A DNA stretch of 64,000 nt from Adiantum capillus-veneris (taxonomy: Eukaryota; Streptophyta; Polypodiopsida; Polypodiales; Pteridaceae). Of this stretch, positions 1 to 10,694 are shown piece by piece. Under the pieces are notes generated by a model. The model was not told where the DNA came from. It was given only the letters and a program-made list of their open reading frames with translations, and did no database searches. Each line of letters begins with the position of its first letter. Position 1 is the stretch's first letter. The stretch covers positions 134,861,182 to 134,925,181 of the forward strand of contig CM043967.1 in the NCBI GenBank assembly GCA_014529385.2. The letters are read 5' to 3'. Made by a program: the position numbers and the translations under genes.

Positions 1-1106
1 CATTGAGTTTGGTCTATTAGTTGGCTTTAAGTAGGTATCAACACCTTAGGCTAAACTAAGCCACTTATCCCGATGCTGCACTGTTATATTCTGAGGGCAA
101 AATCTACATCAGGAAGGGGAATATGTTAACCACCTACATCCACTTGTCGTAGTCATGGGCCGGGCTTCTCGGTCCAATAGGATAAGGGTAAGAGTGATCG
201 TCGATGAGAGGTACATTCTAATTGGAAAATTCAAGGGTTAGTTGGCTAAGCATGGGAACCCAAGTGTGAATGGGTGCCGCTGCCGGGGAGATGCCCTATA
301 CTAAGCTCGAAGAGCACTCTATGCTGCTTTGTGTTGCAATGTGAGATGTAGGAAAGGTAGAGAAAGAAGGTGTGTGGATTTTTGAGAAGGATTTGTGAAC
401 TTTGTTTTTGCTGCAGTATATTGTTTTTTGTTAATAAGGTGTTAGATTTTTTTACTGCAATGTACTGTCTTTTGTTGATAAGGTGTTAGATCTAAGGTAT
501 TAGATCTATAATGTTAGATCTATAAGGTGCATTAGGTAGATCTGTTAGTTAATTAGTTGTTGTTGTAGTACTATGTTAAACAGTGTGCAACAGTAGCTCT
601 GTTAGTTGCAAGTAGGTAGGTTACATGTGTGTGTGTGTACGCGCGCCCGCGCGGCGCGATCGCGGCGACCTTATCCTCCAAAAAAAATATTTTAAAAAAT
701 TTATTTATTTGAAAGGACCAGGATCAAAAACATTCCCCAAGCCCAGACTCAGGCTATCAGTCACACTTTGGACTTACTTATTTTAGCCTCATGCCTAAGT
801 AAGAATTGACCCTTTTGAGGACCATCGGAGCTTTGGATAACTGAACGCTGTGCTGTAAAGCACACCATGACTCCCTGAGAAATACACTCATTTTGAGATA
901 TCACATGCTCTAATCCAAAAACGAATCGTTAAAAGACTTAAAAAAACTTTTTAAAATGAATGAAAATGGGGTGCAAAATGCCCAAAAAATCAAGCGGTTA
1001 ACCTTCACTTGTAGGGTGCCAAAGGTACATGCATCTATGCTCTCATCATGTGCTAGAGGCTGAGCAACTAGCAAGCACTTCGACATATGCGGGTTCTCAA
1101 TACCCA
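1..1106. other. No gene recognised; AT/GT-rich flank
   Basis: No reading frame here resembles a known protein. The stretch holds a short TG run near 627-640 followed by a GC-rich segment to about 668 with alternating CG dinucleotides, then AT-rich sequence. It may be the 3' non-coding part of the CACTA element whose transposase lies to the right on the minus strand, but the second CACTA terminus was not found in the window. Confidence 0.4.
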
Positions 1107-1107
1107 C

Positions 1108-1147
1108 CTACCTTAGGTTCCAGGCCCTTGGCGGGGACCTAAGGTAG
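1108..1147. repeat. Inverted repeat (hairpin) beside the transposase 3' end
   Basis: CTACCTTAGGT at 1108-1118 is matched by ACCTAAGGTAG at 1137-1147, giving an 11 bp perfect stem with an 18 base loop. It lies 3' of the minus-strand transposase remnant and could be a subterminal or terminator-like structure. No function is established. Confidence 0.55.
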
Positions 1148-1529
1148 TACAACCCAAGACCCAAACATAGTGGCTAATGACTCTTCATCTGACTATGATA
1201 TTATGAAAGGGCATCCTACAACAAAACCCAAGGAAGTAAACAAAAATGTATCTCTCTGGGCCCCACAGCCTGGATCTAGTGTGTTTAGTCGCTTTATAGA
1301 AACCTTTAGTAGAGCTACTCCCTCTAAACTTGCAGTTAGTGACGTTAACGAAGGTGAGGGAGAGGTAGATTCACCTTTGGTATCTCGAGGGGAGCCTATA
1401 CTCCCCAAGAGTGTCCACGTCAATATCCTGCCTCTTGATTTCATGGAAGACCCTGCAAAGCAATCAACCCTGGAGTTCTACTACCCGATGGTAGGAGTCT
1501 TGCGTAGGTGCAAGAAGTTGAGCACCATA

Positions 1530-3130
1530 TGTAAGCGACTATGGAGAGGGAAATGGAGAGTTTCCTAGGCACATATCCCTTGAGTGTTTTCATGAAACAT
1601 TCTAACATCTGGAATGTACTGTGTCAGCTATTTCCACCTCATCAACTATGTGAACAAGAAGATGCACCTGAATGGTTAGCATGGTAGTAGGAAAGTGTTT
1701 CTCAAACATGAACACAACCTCTGCAGCGTTTAGTTTGGTGAATGGTATGGAGTCTACATTGATCTCCTTTTGTGAGATCCATTGCACCAACTTCGCAAGT
1801 TTGTAAATTGTGTTATGGACGTCAGCAGACAAACATCCCTCAATGGCCACCGGTAAAATAAACTGCAAAACACGTCTAGCAATGATATTAAAATCCACAC
1901 ACAAATTTATCACACAATTCCCACTATGATATATTCCACTTCATACATACCTGACACATTTTATGCCAGTCGTGTGACTTCAAACCGGTAAGCTTTCCTT
2001 GTTTAGTGAAATACGTTTGGAGCGAGTGCATTATGCCAATGGGGGTCTGCACAGATCGAATGGTCTCTTTTGCTTTGTGTTCTTGGGCTCCTATCAAAAT
2101 CCATGGCGCTTTAGGGAGTTTTATCGATCCATCGGATGCTATCTGTGGCCAATATTTCTCCATACGATCCACATTTCTAAGGTCAACCCTGGATCCCAAA
2201 GTATCTGTCTTGCCAGTGAGATGGTCCCACAACAGATTACCCACATTCTTGAATATGTGTATTGGATCGAGCAAGTGATTGATCATGAGTCTGGGCCAAT
2301 ACAGTAACTCGTACCATAGAGAGAGTCTCTTCATCCCTAGGGGCAAACCGTCATCACAAATCTCCTTCTGCTCTAACCATGCTTGTGCAGACATCCTCGG
2401 TGGCTCTCTTCCCAAAAATACGTCGTGTAACACATGATTCTCTGGAAGATATGCTTGATGACCTTCATAGATTTTCTTCTTCAATGAGGGCGCCCGACGT
2501 GCATTAAGTCTAGGTCCACATGTGACACATGCTCTGTATCCGCTTGTTTGAAGCCCTGCATGTATACACATGACAATAGATAATCTTCAGAAAAACCAAT
2601 ATTTATAGTGTTTGAGTTTGAGTGTAAATCACCTGAGCATTTTTTTAGTCTGAGATAGTCATGCATGGTCCACATTAGAATGTCTCTGATCACAGCATTC
2701 TGTCGCCCTGTGTGTCAGCTCATATCCACCACTTCTATGCCAGTCCACAATTGTTGTAGCTCTTCCAATAGTGGATGAAGATACACATCCATATTCTTCA
2801 CTTTATACCGCCCGGGACAATCAAGCTTAGCCACAGGTGCCCCTTCTTGGTAGTCAACCACAGGGGAATGTTGTAGTTGATGATGACAATGGGCCATACA
2901 TTGTAAGATGTTGATCTCTGACCAAATGGATTTACGCCATCCATAGCCAAGCCTAGGCGCAAATTTTGAGCTTCCGTGGCAAAATCCGGCCATGTTTCGT
3001 CTGTATGTTTCCAGGTTGTGCAATCTGTAGGAATCCGTAGCACACCATCCGAAGATTTATTCTCCTCATGCCATGTTGTTATGGCGGCCATGGACTTACA
3101 TTCGAAGAAATTCTTGATGCGAGAAAGCAA
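1530..3130 (-). pseudogene. TNP2-type CACTA transposase, C-terminal half with DUF4218 region (broken)
   Basis: Read on the minus strand from 3130. The first piece contains ITTWHEENKSSDGVLRIP and LRLGLAMDGVNPFGQ, matching the TNP2 core pattern (WH, DGVLRHPADG, RLGLASDGFNPFG). A shifted frame continues with CPGRYKVKNMDVYLHPLLEE, then ILMWTMHDY, then across a short intron into SGYRACVTCGP. Further on, LTGLKSHDWHKM marks the TNP2/DUF4218 boundary, and 1913-1602 holds LPVAIEGCL and HFPTTMLTIQVHLLVHIVDE, the DUF4218 signature. FMKTLKGYV can still be read in another frame near 1590. TNP2 proteins excise and reinsert CACTA elements. At least three frame changes show it is dead. The family match is clear; exact edges are approximate. 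Confidence 0.8.
2556..2632 (-). other. Small intron (77 nt) inside the TNP2 pseudogene
   Basis: On the minus strand the exon ends ...TGCTCAG, followed by GTGATTTAC (donor). The acceptor ATGCAG precedes GGCTTCAAACAAGC. Removing 2632-2556 joins KKCS to GLQTSGYRAC, the junction expected in TNP2 proteins, with phase 1 splicing. Confidence 0.65.
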
Positions 3131-3618
3131 AGGAAAATTGTAAGGTTTCCAGTTTTTGAAACCTTAAAATTTGTACAAAGCCTGATCAAATTAACTTGAT
3201 TGTTAAGAAAACACTGTGAAATGATCCAACTATGCTAAATATTGGTATTTTTGGAACCGTAACCAGAGCTTTACTAGGGTTAGAATTTTTCAGAACCGAA
3301 TTCGATAAAATCTGGAAAAGTTACGAGCTCTGAAAGGTTACACTATGAATTTAATTAGTTAAGTAAAATTGAATGGTTTCAGTAATTATTACTGCTAAAG
3401 ACTTTTTATCCTACGGTTCTAGAAATTGCAGTTATTTTCAAAATTAATCATTAAAAGTCAACAAACTAGAAGAAAATCGATTCTGTGTATCTGGGGGGCT
3501 GTGTGGGGTAATGATGAACTTTCCCATACTAGATTAAGCAGCAAGGGGCGTTTTTGGAGCTGTAGGGCTACTTGGGATGCAAGTTACTGCCATTTTTCAG
3601 CCTGTGAGTGCCCAGAAA

Positions 3619-3630
3619 CCTATAAATATG
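3619..3630 (+). promoter_or_regulatory. Possible TATA box of the 3.4 kb insertion
   Basis: CCTATAAATATG at 3619-3630 is close to the plant TATA consensus, about 500 bp inside the insertion and upstream of the plus-strand ORF at 5282. No transcription start can be verified from sequence. Confidence 0.3.
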
Positions 3631-5281
3631 ACCCTTGCTTCACAATTTTGGACAGACTCGAAGCCTTGGTACATTCTCTCTCATCTAGAGAGACCTCTAC
3701 GCAGAAATCACTAGAGAGCAAAGCTCTAGTTGGTTAATCAACGGTAATTATCACTAACCTTTCTTAATTAGCAAAGTTAGGTTAACCTATTTACAAATTT
3801 CTTAATTAATTGAAGATTAAACCTATGTATACTCAAAAATCCTCTCTTAATTCAAAATTCTCTGTTGATTATTGTGATCAAGCTTAGAGATACTAAGCTA
3901 ATTAATTATTATATCATATTAGGGCTGAAATTACTCATTTTAACCATAATAAATTAATGATAATTATACTAATTAAGTTTAGATTAAGATGAGATAATTA
4001 TCAAAGATGTGTTAGAATATCATTATGCTAGAAAATTTATCTTGTAATTTTCCACGTAATTTTCATAACTAATTAAGCTAATTATCTCAGTAGAAAAACA
4101 ATGTTTTTAAGAAAAAATTAACGGGGGAAAATAGTAAATTAAACTAAAAACCTTTGGGATAATTATCAAAGGTAAATCACATTTTAACAAAACCGTGATA
4201 ATTATATTAACCACAGATAATTAGTTTAGCTAATTATCTTAGTAGAAAAACACTATTTCTGAGGGTAAAGTAAAGAGGAAAATTAGTAAATCATGTGATA
4301 TGATTACATACTATTTATCAGAGTTAGACTACATGATAAAAAGGCCTTGATAATTATATCAATGCTAGAAACTTAGTATAGATATTTATCTAAGTCAAAT
4401 TATATTAATTCTAGCTGAAAACTATAGAGAAAAATTAGTAAATCATGCTATATGAGTACAGGATATCTATCAGAGCTAGATTACATGATGAAAAGGCTGT
4501 GATAATTATGTCAAGGGTAAAAACTTAGTATAGATATTTATTTTAGTCAAATTATACTAATTCTATCTAAAAACTAAAGGGAGAAATTAGTAAATCATGT
4601 TATATGATTACATGCTATTTATGAGAGTTAGATTACATGATAAAGAGTTCGTGATAATTATGTCAAGGTTAGAAAATTAGTATAGATATTTATCTAAGTC
4701 AAATTATACTAATTTTAGCTAAAAATGAAAGATGCAAATTAGATAATTGAATGGGAAAATTAAAAGATAATTACCAAAGGTCACAAACATCCTTATATCC
4801 TTGTGATAATTATACCATAGTTAATTAGTGAGTTTAGAAAATTTAAATTGAACAAAAGTCTTATTTTTAGCAAAAGATTAATTAAAATAAATAGACTTTG
4901 CGATCAAAAGTTTTTAGGAAAATTATAATAAGTGTAAACCTATGATATAAAGTGGAGGAAATGAACTCTTTGAGAGAAAATAAATATAATAAATATTAAG
5001 CTCAAAATAAACAGATTTCAAGCTTAAAATTTGATGGAAAAATTAGGAAAAAGATATACAAAATTATAACAAAAATCAGGATAGCTTAGAAAACCCTTCA
5101 AGGATCTGTAGAAAAAGTTATCATGCCTATATAGAAAAATAAGAAATTACTAGGTCAAGAATTTACCAATTAAGACTATAAATTTAACTTAGATTTAGGT
5201 AAAATTGGATACAAAGGTTAAGTCTAGCTTTCGGATAAATTACCTGATGATTAGAAGTCCTTTTTATAAGGATAAGAAGTT

Positions 5282-5467
5282 ATGGCACCTAAAAGGACCC
5301 GAGAAAATCCTACATCTGATGATGAGGACGTAGCTCCAAAACGAACTAGAGCGTCGCATGACGACGAAGTCGGGCCTAGTAGTAGGCCTACGAAGGAGAG
5401 TCTTCAGACGCCAGCACAACAGCAGATGGCCAATCAATCCCAGGTGGGTTTCCCATTATTCAATTAA
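5282..5467 (+). CDS. Short ORF, 61 codons, repeated KRTR basic motif; possible first exon
   Basis: Begins MAPKRTRENPTSDDEDVAPK and contains two PKRTR motifs separated by acidic stretches (SDDEDV, SHDDEVG), giving a charged, disordered, nuclear-localisation-like composition. The reading frame crosses CAGGTGGGT near 5440, a good splice-donor match, so the true coding unit may be an exon ending there. It is the only clear ATG-led coding candidate in the 3.4 kb insertion. No family is recognised; it might be the start of a gag-like protein of that insertion. Confidence 0.3.
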   Translation: MAPKRTRENPTSDDEDVAPKRTRASHDDEVGPSSRPTKESLQTPAQQQMANQSQVGFPLFN

Positions 5468-6544
5468 GTCTTTAAATAGTTTAAGTTCTTTTATAAGTTA
5501 GCATTGCATATGTAAGCAGTGAGTAAGAATAAGAAAAGGAATTATTGACCAAAAACGGAGGGTAACTTCCAACGTGCATTGTTTAAAATGTAGGAAAGAA
5601 TTTTTTGGGTTAAAATTTATTGAATTAGGAAAGATATGATTGATCATCCTTAAGACAGCTTGTCTCAAGACACCTCCGACTCCTTGGTATATTTTGATGA
5701 TAATGATGGCTTTCCGGCCACGGATAAGTCGGTTACCCCCATGAACGTTGAGTTCTATTCCGTGTCATGTCTTGATGTTTCTACATAAGTTAGGATACCG
5801 TCTTTTATCCTAGGGGAGCCGCCCGGTTGTATGGGCAACTGGTTTGGTGTATGGGCACCCGGAATTTTGGGTGGGGGTTTATCCACTTCAGATTATGAAT
5901 AAGGAATGGATGTCGTTTTTTCTCACCCTTAGGTGGCCTTGAGACAAGAAGAATACTGGTCATGGTTATTATGGACAATGTTTTGATTGACAATACCCTA
6001 TCTTAAGTTTAAAGATGTATGTTTTCTAAAAGAATGCTTTCAATGCTATCTTCAAGGAATTACTGTGATGGAACATTAAAAGAAACCATTATTTTAAATG
6101 TTAAAACAATGTGATAGTAAGATAAATGAATCATGTGTGAGTGCAGGGTGGTAAGTGGGGATTGACTAAGGTTGTCAATCATGGACGGGTGGACCTGATT
6201 AGTCAGGTAACTATCCATCCTTGCGCACTAAAACGTTTAGAAAACTTCTTCACTTGGAAGAGGAGTCCACCAGCGGCTATGCCCTCACATTTGTTAGGGG
6301 GGGAAAAAGCGTTGGTTGAGGATACCTTATCCCAATTGGGATAGATATAGGACCGAAATAGTTTTTTGGACCTTTCATATGTTGTCCCGTTTCCGCTGCA
6401 AGATAGGACTAGGTCTTTTTCTAAGGCTATAGACCCAAGCCATTGTCAATGGTAAAGGTCTATTCCTTGGATTTTTCTTGTTTAGAGACTGATTTTTATC
6501 AAACCTAGAGACCTGTCAAGGATCCCATCCCGATCTTGGTATTG

Positions 6545-7480
6545 GCGGGTTGGGGATCTCACAAAAATGTCGCAAAACCTTTTGTGGAATTTTTTTTCCG
6601 TGGAGGTCTACTCAATATCTCTCGGAGTCACATTTCAGACACTTCTCCATGTCTATGTATTCCCCTCTGAAAAGAATGTAGTCACTAGGACAAGCGTGGA
6701 TCGAATTGTAATCCATCCCTGAGTTTCGCAAGATCCAATTCTTGCTTCCTCTCTGGAATGTGGCATCACATTATCAGCTGGCAGTATGTGCTCTTTAAGC
6801 AATCTACACAACAAAGAAAATGCGGTACACTTGTGTAAGTAATCTATGAGATCATTATACATCTAGAGTTTTTTATTAAAGTAAACACATTGTAATAGAT
6901 CACCTAAAAATCATTGTGATGCTAGTGTCACTCCATCCAAACTTTGCTTGCATGTTGAGAAGAACCAGGAGCGCCTTCAATCTAGACACACATGCTCCAT
7001 CATACAATGGCGTATCGGCTTCACTTTTCATATCATCATAGATAAGCCTTTCTAAATCCATGATCCCTCTCGATTATTTCATCGATCACAGGCTCAAACA
7101 TTGCCTCGTTGGGAATGTGGTCTGCATGATCATCCTTCAAGCTGTCAGAGGCTATAGCTTGTGGCCTCACATATGCTGCTTGACCAAAGCACCTACGACC
7201 ACATCTATTGGGTGACAAGATTGTTGCCTATTGGCCAGCGTCAGAGTCCAATGAGTTATAATTGGCAACAACTCGATCTATAATAGATAGATTAAACTCA
7301 CCAAATTCGTGAACGTGCTACAAAGAAATGCGTCTTGTTCGTCGCACAACATGATTGAATTGATTACAAGGGCATAAGATCCTTGTTGAGAGATAGGTGT
7401 TTCGGTTGGACGGCCCCACATCCTCGTCACTACTCATAATGAATGTAAAAGCCTTATAACCTGGGCATAAATTTAATCTT
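6545..7480 (-). pseudogene. TNP2-type CACTA transposase, N-terminal portion (broken)
   Basis: Minus-strand reading gives RILCPCNQFNHVV (the N-terminal CPC motif region), then a frameshift to DDMKSEADTPLYDGACVSRL and LVLLNMQAKFGWSD, then LLKEHILPADNVMPHSREEA and DYNSIHACPSDYILF (TNP2 usually reads YxKIHACPNDCxL), then EYIDMEKCLKCDSER, then IPQKVLRHF. These are the expected TNP2 modules in the correct order. It joins the C-terminal part at 3130 once the inserted 3131-6545 block is removed. Several frame changes show it is inactive. Confidence 0.75.
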
Positions 7481-7496
7481 CTATTGGCATCCTCCG

Positions 7497-7622
<126 letters not shown>

Positions 7623-8174
7623 CACTTTAAAGTACCTCACATTCTCTAGTCATGTCCAATCCCCACACGCATCGGTTTAGAGGTGCACGGAGATCAGAAC
7701 CAGCAGGTTATAATCTTGTCTTTGTTGGTCAATGCCTATATTTGTGGGTGAGAAATCTACACACCCACGTCTACATGATAGTGCATATAGTGGACAAAAC
7801 CCCTTTGCCTCTTCTCTAGCTGTAGCAATTCACAGCATCTTAACATCTCTTCACATCAAATCTTTGTTCGAGGGATTACTTAGCACATTACATGTTGGCC
7901 TCCAATCTGAGTATCATGCCGTTGAAAGCTTTCCAACTTAAGGTCGCATCCGTAGAGAGGAAGAGAGGGATCACATTTGCCTAACTCTAAATTTTTTTCG
8001 TAATCCCGAAGGTAGACTTTAATATAATAACTAAATCCAAAATCTAACCTAATTGAACATATGGTGATTCGTGGCTAACTGAATATGGTTAGTGGGTGAG
8101 TTAATAGGCATCAGATTTTGATGGGAATATACATATTGTTGTGTAACTAGTGTTTTCTCTTTGGGCAAAGCCTT

Positions 8175-8660
8175 CATTGACATGCCCTAAAATCTAACAT
8201 AAATCTAATCTAATCTAATCTAGTTTTAAAACGAACATAAATCTAGATCTAATTTAATCTTAAACTCAAAATAAACCTAAACCTAAATGTAATCTAACTT
8301 AAATCTAAATCTAATCTAATCTTAAATCTTGTCTTAATCTTCAATCTAAATCTAATCTAATCTTAAACTCAACATAAACCTAAATCTAATCCAATCTTAA
8401 ATCCTAAACCTAAATGTAATCTATCTTAAATCTAACCTATCTAATCTTAAATCTTGCTCTAATTTTAAATCTAATGTAAATCTAAATCTAACCTAATCTT
8501 AAATCTTAACCTAATCTTAAGTCTAACCTAGTTTTAAATTTAGCATAAATTTTAAATATAAGCTAAATGTAATTTAACTTAATTTTAGATCTTAAATTAA
8601 CCTAATTTTAATTAAATGAAATTTTAAATCTAACCTAGCCCTAAATCTTAATATAACATT
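8175..8660. repeat. Degenerate TCTAAA/TCTAAT short tandem repeat (telomere-like)
   Basis: About 480 bp built from variants of AATCTAA, CCTAAA and TCTTAAA with roughly six-base spacing, for example AAACCTAAACCTAAATG near 8277 and TCTAATCTAATCTAG near 8206. It resembles a decayed C-rich plant telomere strand (CCCTAAA) but few units are exact. It sits inside the CACTA element. Confidence 0.6.
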
Positions 8661-8683
8661 TCATTTCATATTTTCTCTACTTA

Positions 8684-8808
8684 TCTCTCTCTCTCTCTCT
8701 CTCTCTCTCTTTGTTTTCTCACCTTACCTCTCTCTTTTTGTCTTCTCCCCCCCCTCTCTCTCTCTCCCTCTCTCTCTCTCTCTCGCTCTCTCTTTGCTTT
8801 ATATATAT

Positions 8809-8862
<54 letters not shown>

Positions 8863-8951
8863 ATTCCTCTCTGAATGTGTATGTGTATGCATTCTTTGTT
8901 TATCCATGTGTGTGTGTGTGTGTGTGTATGTGTTTTCTGTTTATGCATGTG

Positions 8952-9008
<57 letters not shown>

Positions 9009-9153
9009 AAAGACACAATATGTGTGTGTGTGAGAGAGAGAGAGAGAGAGGGAGAGAGAGATACAAAGAGGGGAAGGGAACATGAGAGAGAGGAGAGGGA
9101 AGGAGCATACCTGGCTCTCCTTCCTCTCCTTATGTGTGTGTGTGTGTGGGGGG

Positions 9154-9190
<37 letters not shown>
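8684..9190. repeat. Microsatellite cluster: (CT)n, (TA)n, (TG)n, (AG)n
   Basis: Successive runs: CT at 8684-8710 and 8746-8793, TA at about 8817-8860, TG at about 8908-8930, CT at 8957-9006, TG then AG at 9021-9060, TG at 9133-9149, AG at 9159-9187. The CT and AG runs are mutually complementary and could fold into long hairpins. Reading frames here encode only repetitive SLSLSL, CVCVCV and YIYIYI peptides and are not genes. Confidence 0.95.
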
Positions 9191-9196
<6 letters not shown>

Positions 9197-9279
9197 CGGA
9201 TTACCTCTTTCGCTTGATCATCGAAAACTCAGATCTGAGATCTGCATTTCTGACGCTCTCAGTTTATTTTTTACCCTTG

Positions 9280-9438
9280 TCGGCGCCGCTATGAGCGTCA
9301 CTATGGGTGGCGCTATAGACGTCGCTATGCAACAAAGAAAATAGCGATGCCTATAGCGATGCTCATAGCGACATCATGGATTTTCAATTTTGAGCATCGC
9401 ACTACGAGCTTTGCTAATGTGAAGTGCCTCTTGTAGTG
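9280..9438 (-). repeat. CACTA subterminal repeats and terminal inverted repeat
   Basis: The outer 18 bases (9421-9438) give CACTACAAGAGGCACTTC on the minus strand. Inside, TAGCGATG, TAGCGATG and TAGCGAC are spaced about 15 bp apart at 9342-9371, with inverted relatives (GTCGCTAT, GGCGCTATAG) at 9308-9330. Such subterminal motif arrays bind the accessory protein in En/Spm-type elements. Confidence 0.7.
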
Positions 9439-9445
9439 TCATACT

Positions 9446-10690
9446 TTAAAAGGATGTCATCACCTTTTGGAACCAATTATTCCAATTGGTAATAGGTGAG
9501 GATTTTAGCCAATAGTTCTCTATTACCTTGGGTGCCTCATCGAGTTGCAAGGTTGGTAAGGTACTCTCCCATGAACAAACTTGAAGTAGTGCATCAGGTA
9601 ATAATTGAACAATTGAAGGTGTCCAATCTTTTGTAGCTTCATGGAGGCTGCCTATGGTCGGTGGAGGTTGTGTAGAAGCTTTTACCTCTATGGATGCATT
9701 ACATGAGGAGCTAGAAGCTTCATGGAACTCCCCTTTTTCTGAGCTAAGCCAAATAGATTGGTTTTTCCTTGGAAGCCAAACTAGCTCTAGAATAGGTGTG
9801 TAGCATTTTGTGATCTTTCCCTTCCCACAATTTTCCATCTTCTTTGAATTGCAAGGTTTGACTCACATGGTTTTGTAGTGGATAGGGAAGGACACGATTT
9901 ACATTTAGGTACCCAAATTCGATCATTTCCATCATAGTAGCCTTGGCCTTCTAATAGTTGTTTGGGAATCGAGCATGATTTGGTTTTCACGTTCTTAACC
10001 TGAGTGGACGCCTTCCTTCGAGGTTTCCTTTGTGAATTAACTTGAACCATATGGGAGTCCAATAACGATACCTTGGGGACCCATTGATATGTACCCTTGG
10101 TGAGATCACATGGAGCCTTTGATGTAGCACTGTCTATCGTTTTCGTGGAAGTGGAAGCTTTACAGGGTTGTGCTACAAGCAAGGATGTTGTGACTTTTTG
10201 GATTGGCAATATTTTGTTATTTTTTGTGTTATGAATAAGATATGAGATTCCAGGTGTTATTCCTTGAGCCGTAGGGCCATGAGTTGTTTTTTGCATCGTG
10301 ATACTCCCAATCAATATTACATTTGACTGCAGACATCCATTTGCGCCCCAGGTTTATATTACCCTCCATACTACCAACAGGCATGACCAAAAATCTTTGA
10401 ACCATGACTCCATTGTCATAAATAATAGGAGTGTGTAGGATTCCAAAAACAGTGATCTTCTTCTTATTGACACCCTTGACTTGGATGGTGCTTGTGGATA
10501 GGGGTGGTTTTCCTAGCTGACACCAAACTCTATAGCAAAACAAATACGTTGAGCTCCTTTATCCAATAATACGGTATATAGTACTATCCCATAGACGCTA
10601 TTTAGTTCAATTAGATATCGTAGAGGTGGCTCAAATTCCAATGAATCACCATCAATGTCTTCAAAAATGCTTCCATGATTCCCAGATTAG
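9446..10690 (-). pseudogene. Protease-like reading frame downstream of gypsy A integrase
   Basis: Begins just after the pol stop. Around 10640-10540 the minus strand reads LRYLIELNSVYGIVLYTVLL followed by DKGAQRIC, resembling a retroviral aspartyl protease active site (LLDTGA) with DKG in place of DTG. The next frame has ITVFGILHTPIIYDNGVMVQ and INLGRKWMSAVKCNIDWE, like the protease flap and the closing LGRxWM region. Further frames contain GYYDGNDRIWVPK followed by a low-complexity tail ending at 9446. Same strand and order as pol, so probably an additional third ORF of this lineage rather than the usual gag-protease. Frameshifts and the changed active site suggest it is inactive. The protease call is tentative. 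Confidence 0.5.
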
Positions 10691-10694
10691 CCTC

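Larger units (their letters stand above)
3131..6545 (+). mobile_element. AT-rich ~3.4 kb insertion splitting the transposase; class unclear
   Basis: Minus-strand TNP2 homology stops at about 6545 (IPQKVLRHFCEIP) and resumes at about 3130 (LLSRIKNFF). These are consecutive in the family, so the DNA between them is an insertion. It is strongly AT-rich at 3740-5280, with diverged repeats of GATAATTAT and of TTAGATTACATGATAAA type, and carries a TATA-like box near 3620 and a short ORF at 5282-5467 on the plus strand. The order (promoter, long AT-rich leader, small exon ending in a splice donor) suggests a non-autonomous retroelement, but no terminal repeat pair or target duplication could be confirmed. 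Confidence 0.45.

Noticed and set aside
1170-1568. Plus-strand ORF of 132 codons
   Set aside because: It overlaps, antisense, the decayed 3' end of the minus-strand TNP2/DUF4218 sequence (FMKTLKGYV near 1590) and matches no family I know. Kept out as a probable shadow, though it cannot be excluded.
8711-9344. Frames of 60-155 codons over the 8.7-9.3 kb microsatellites
   Set aside because: Only SLSLSL, YIYIYI and RERERE repeats, produced by dinucleotide runs.
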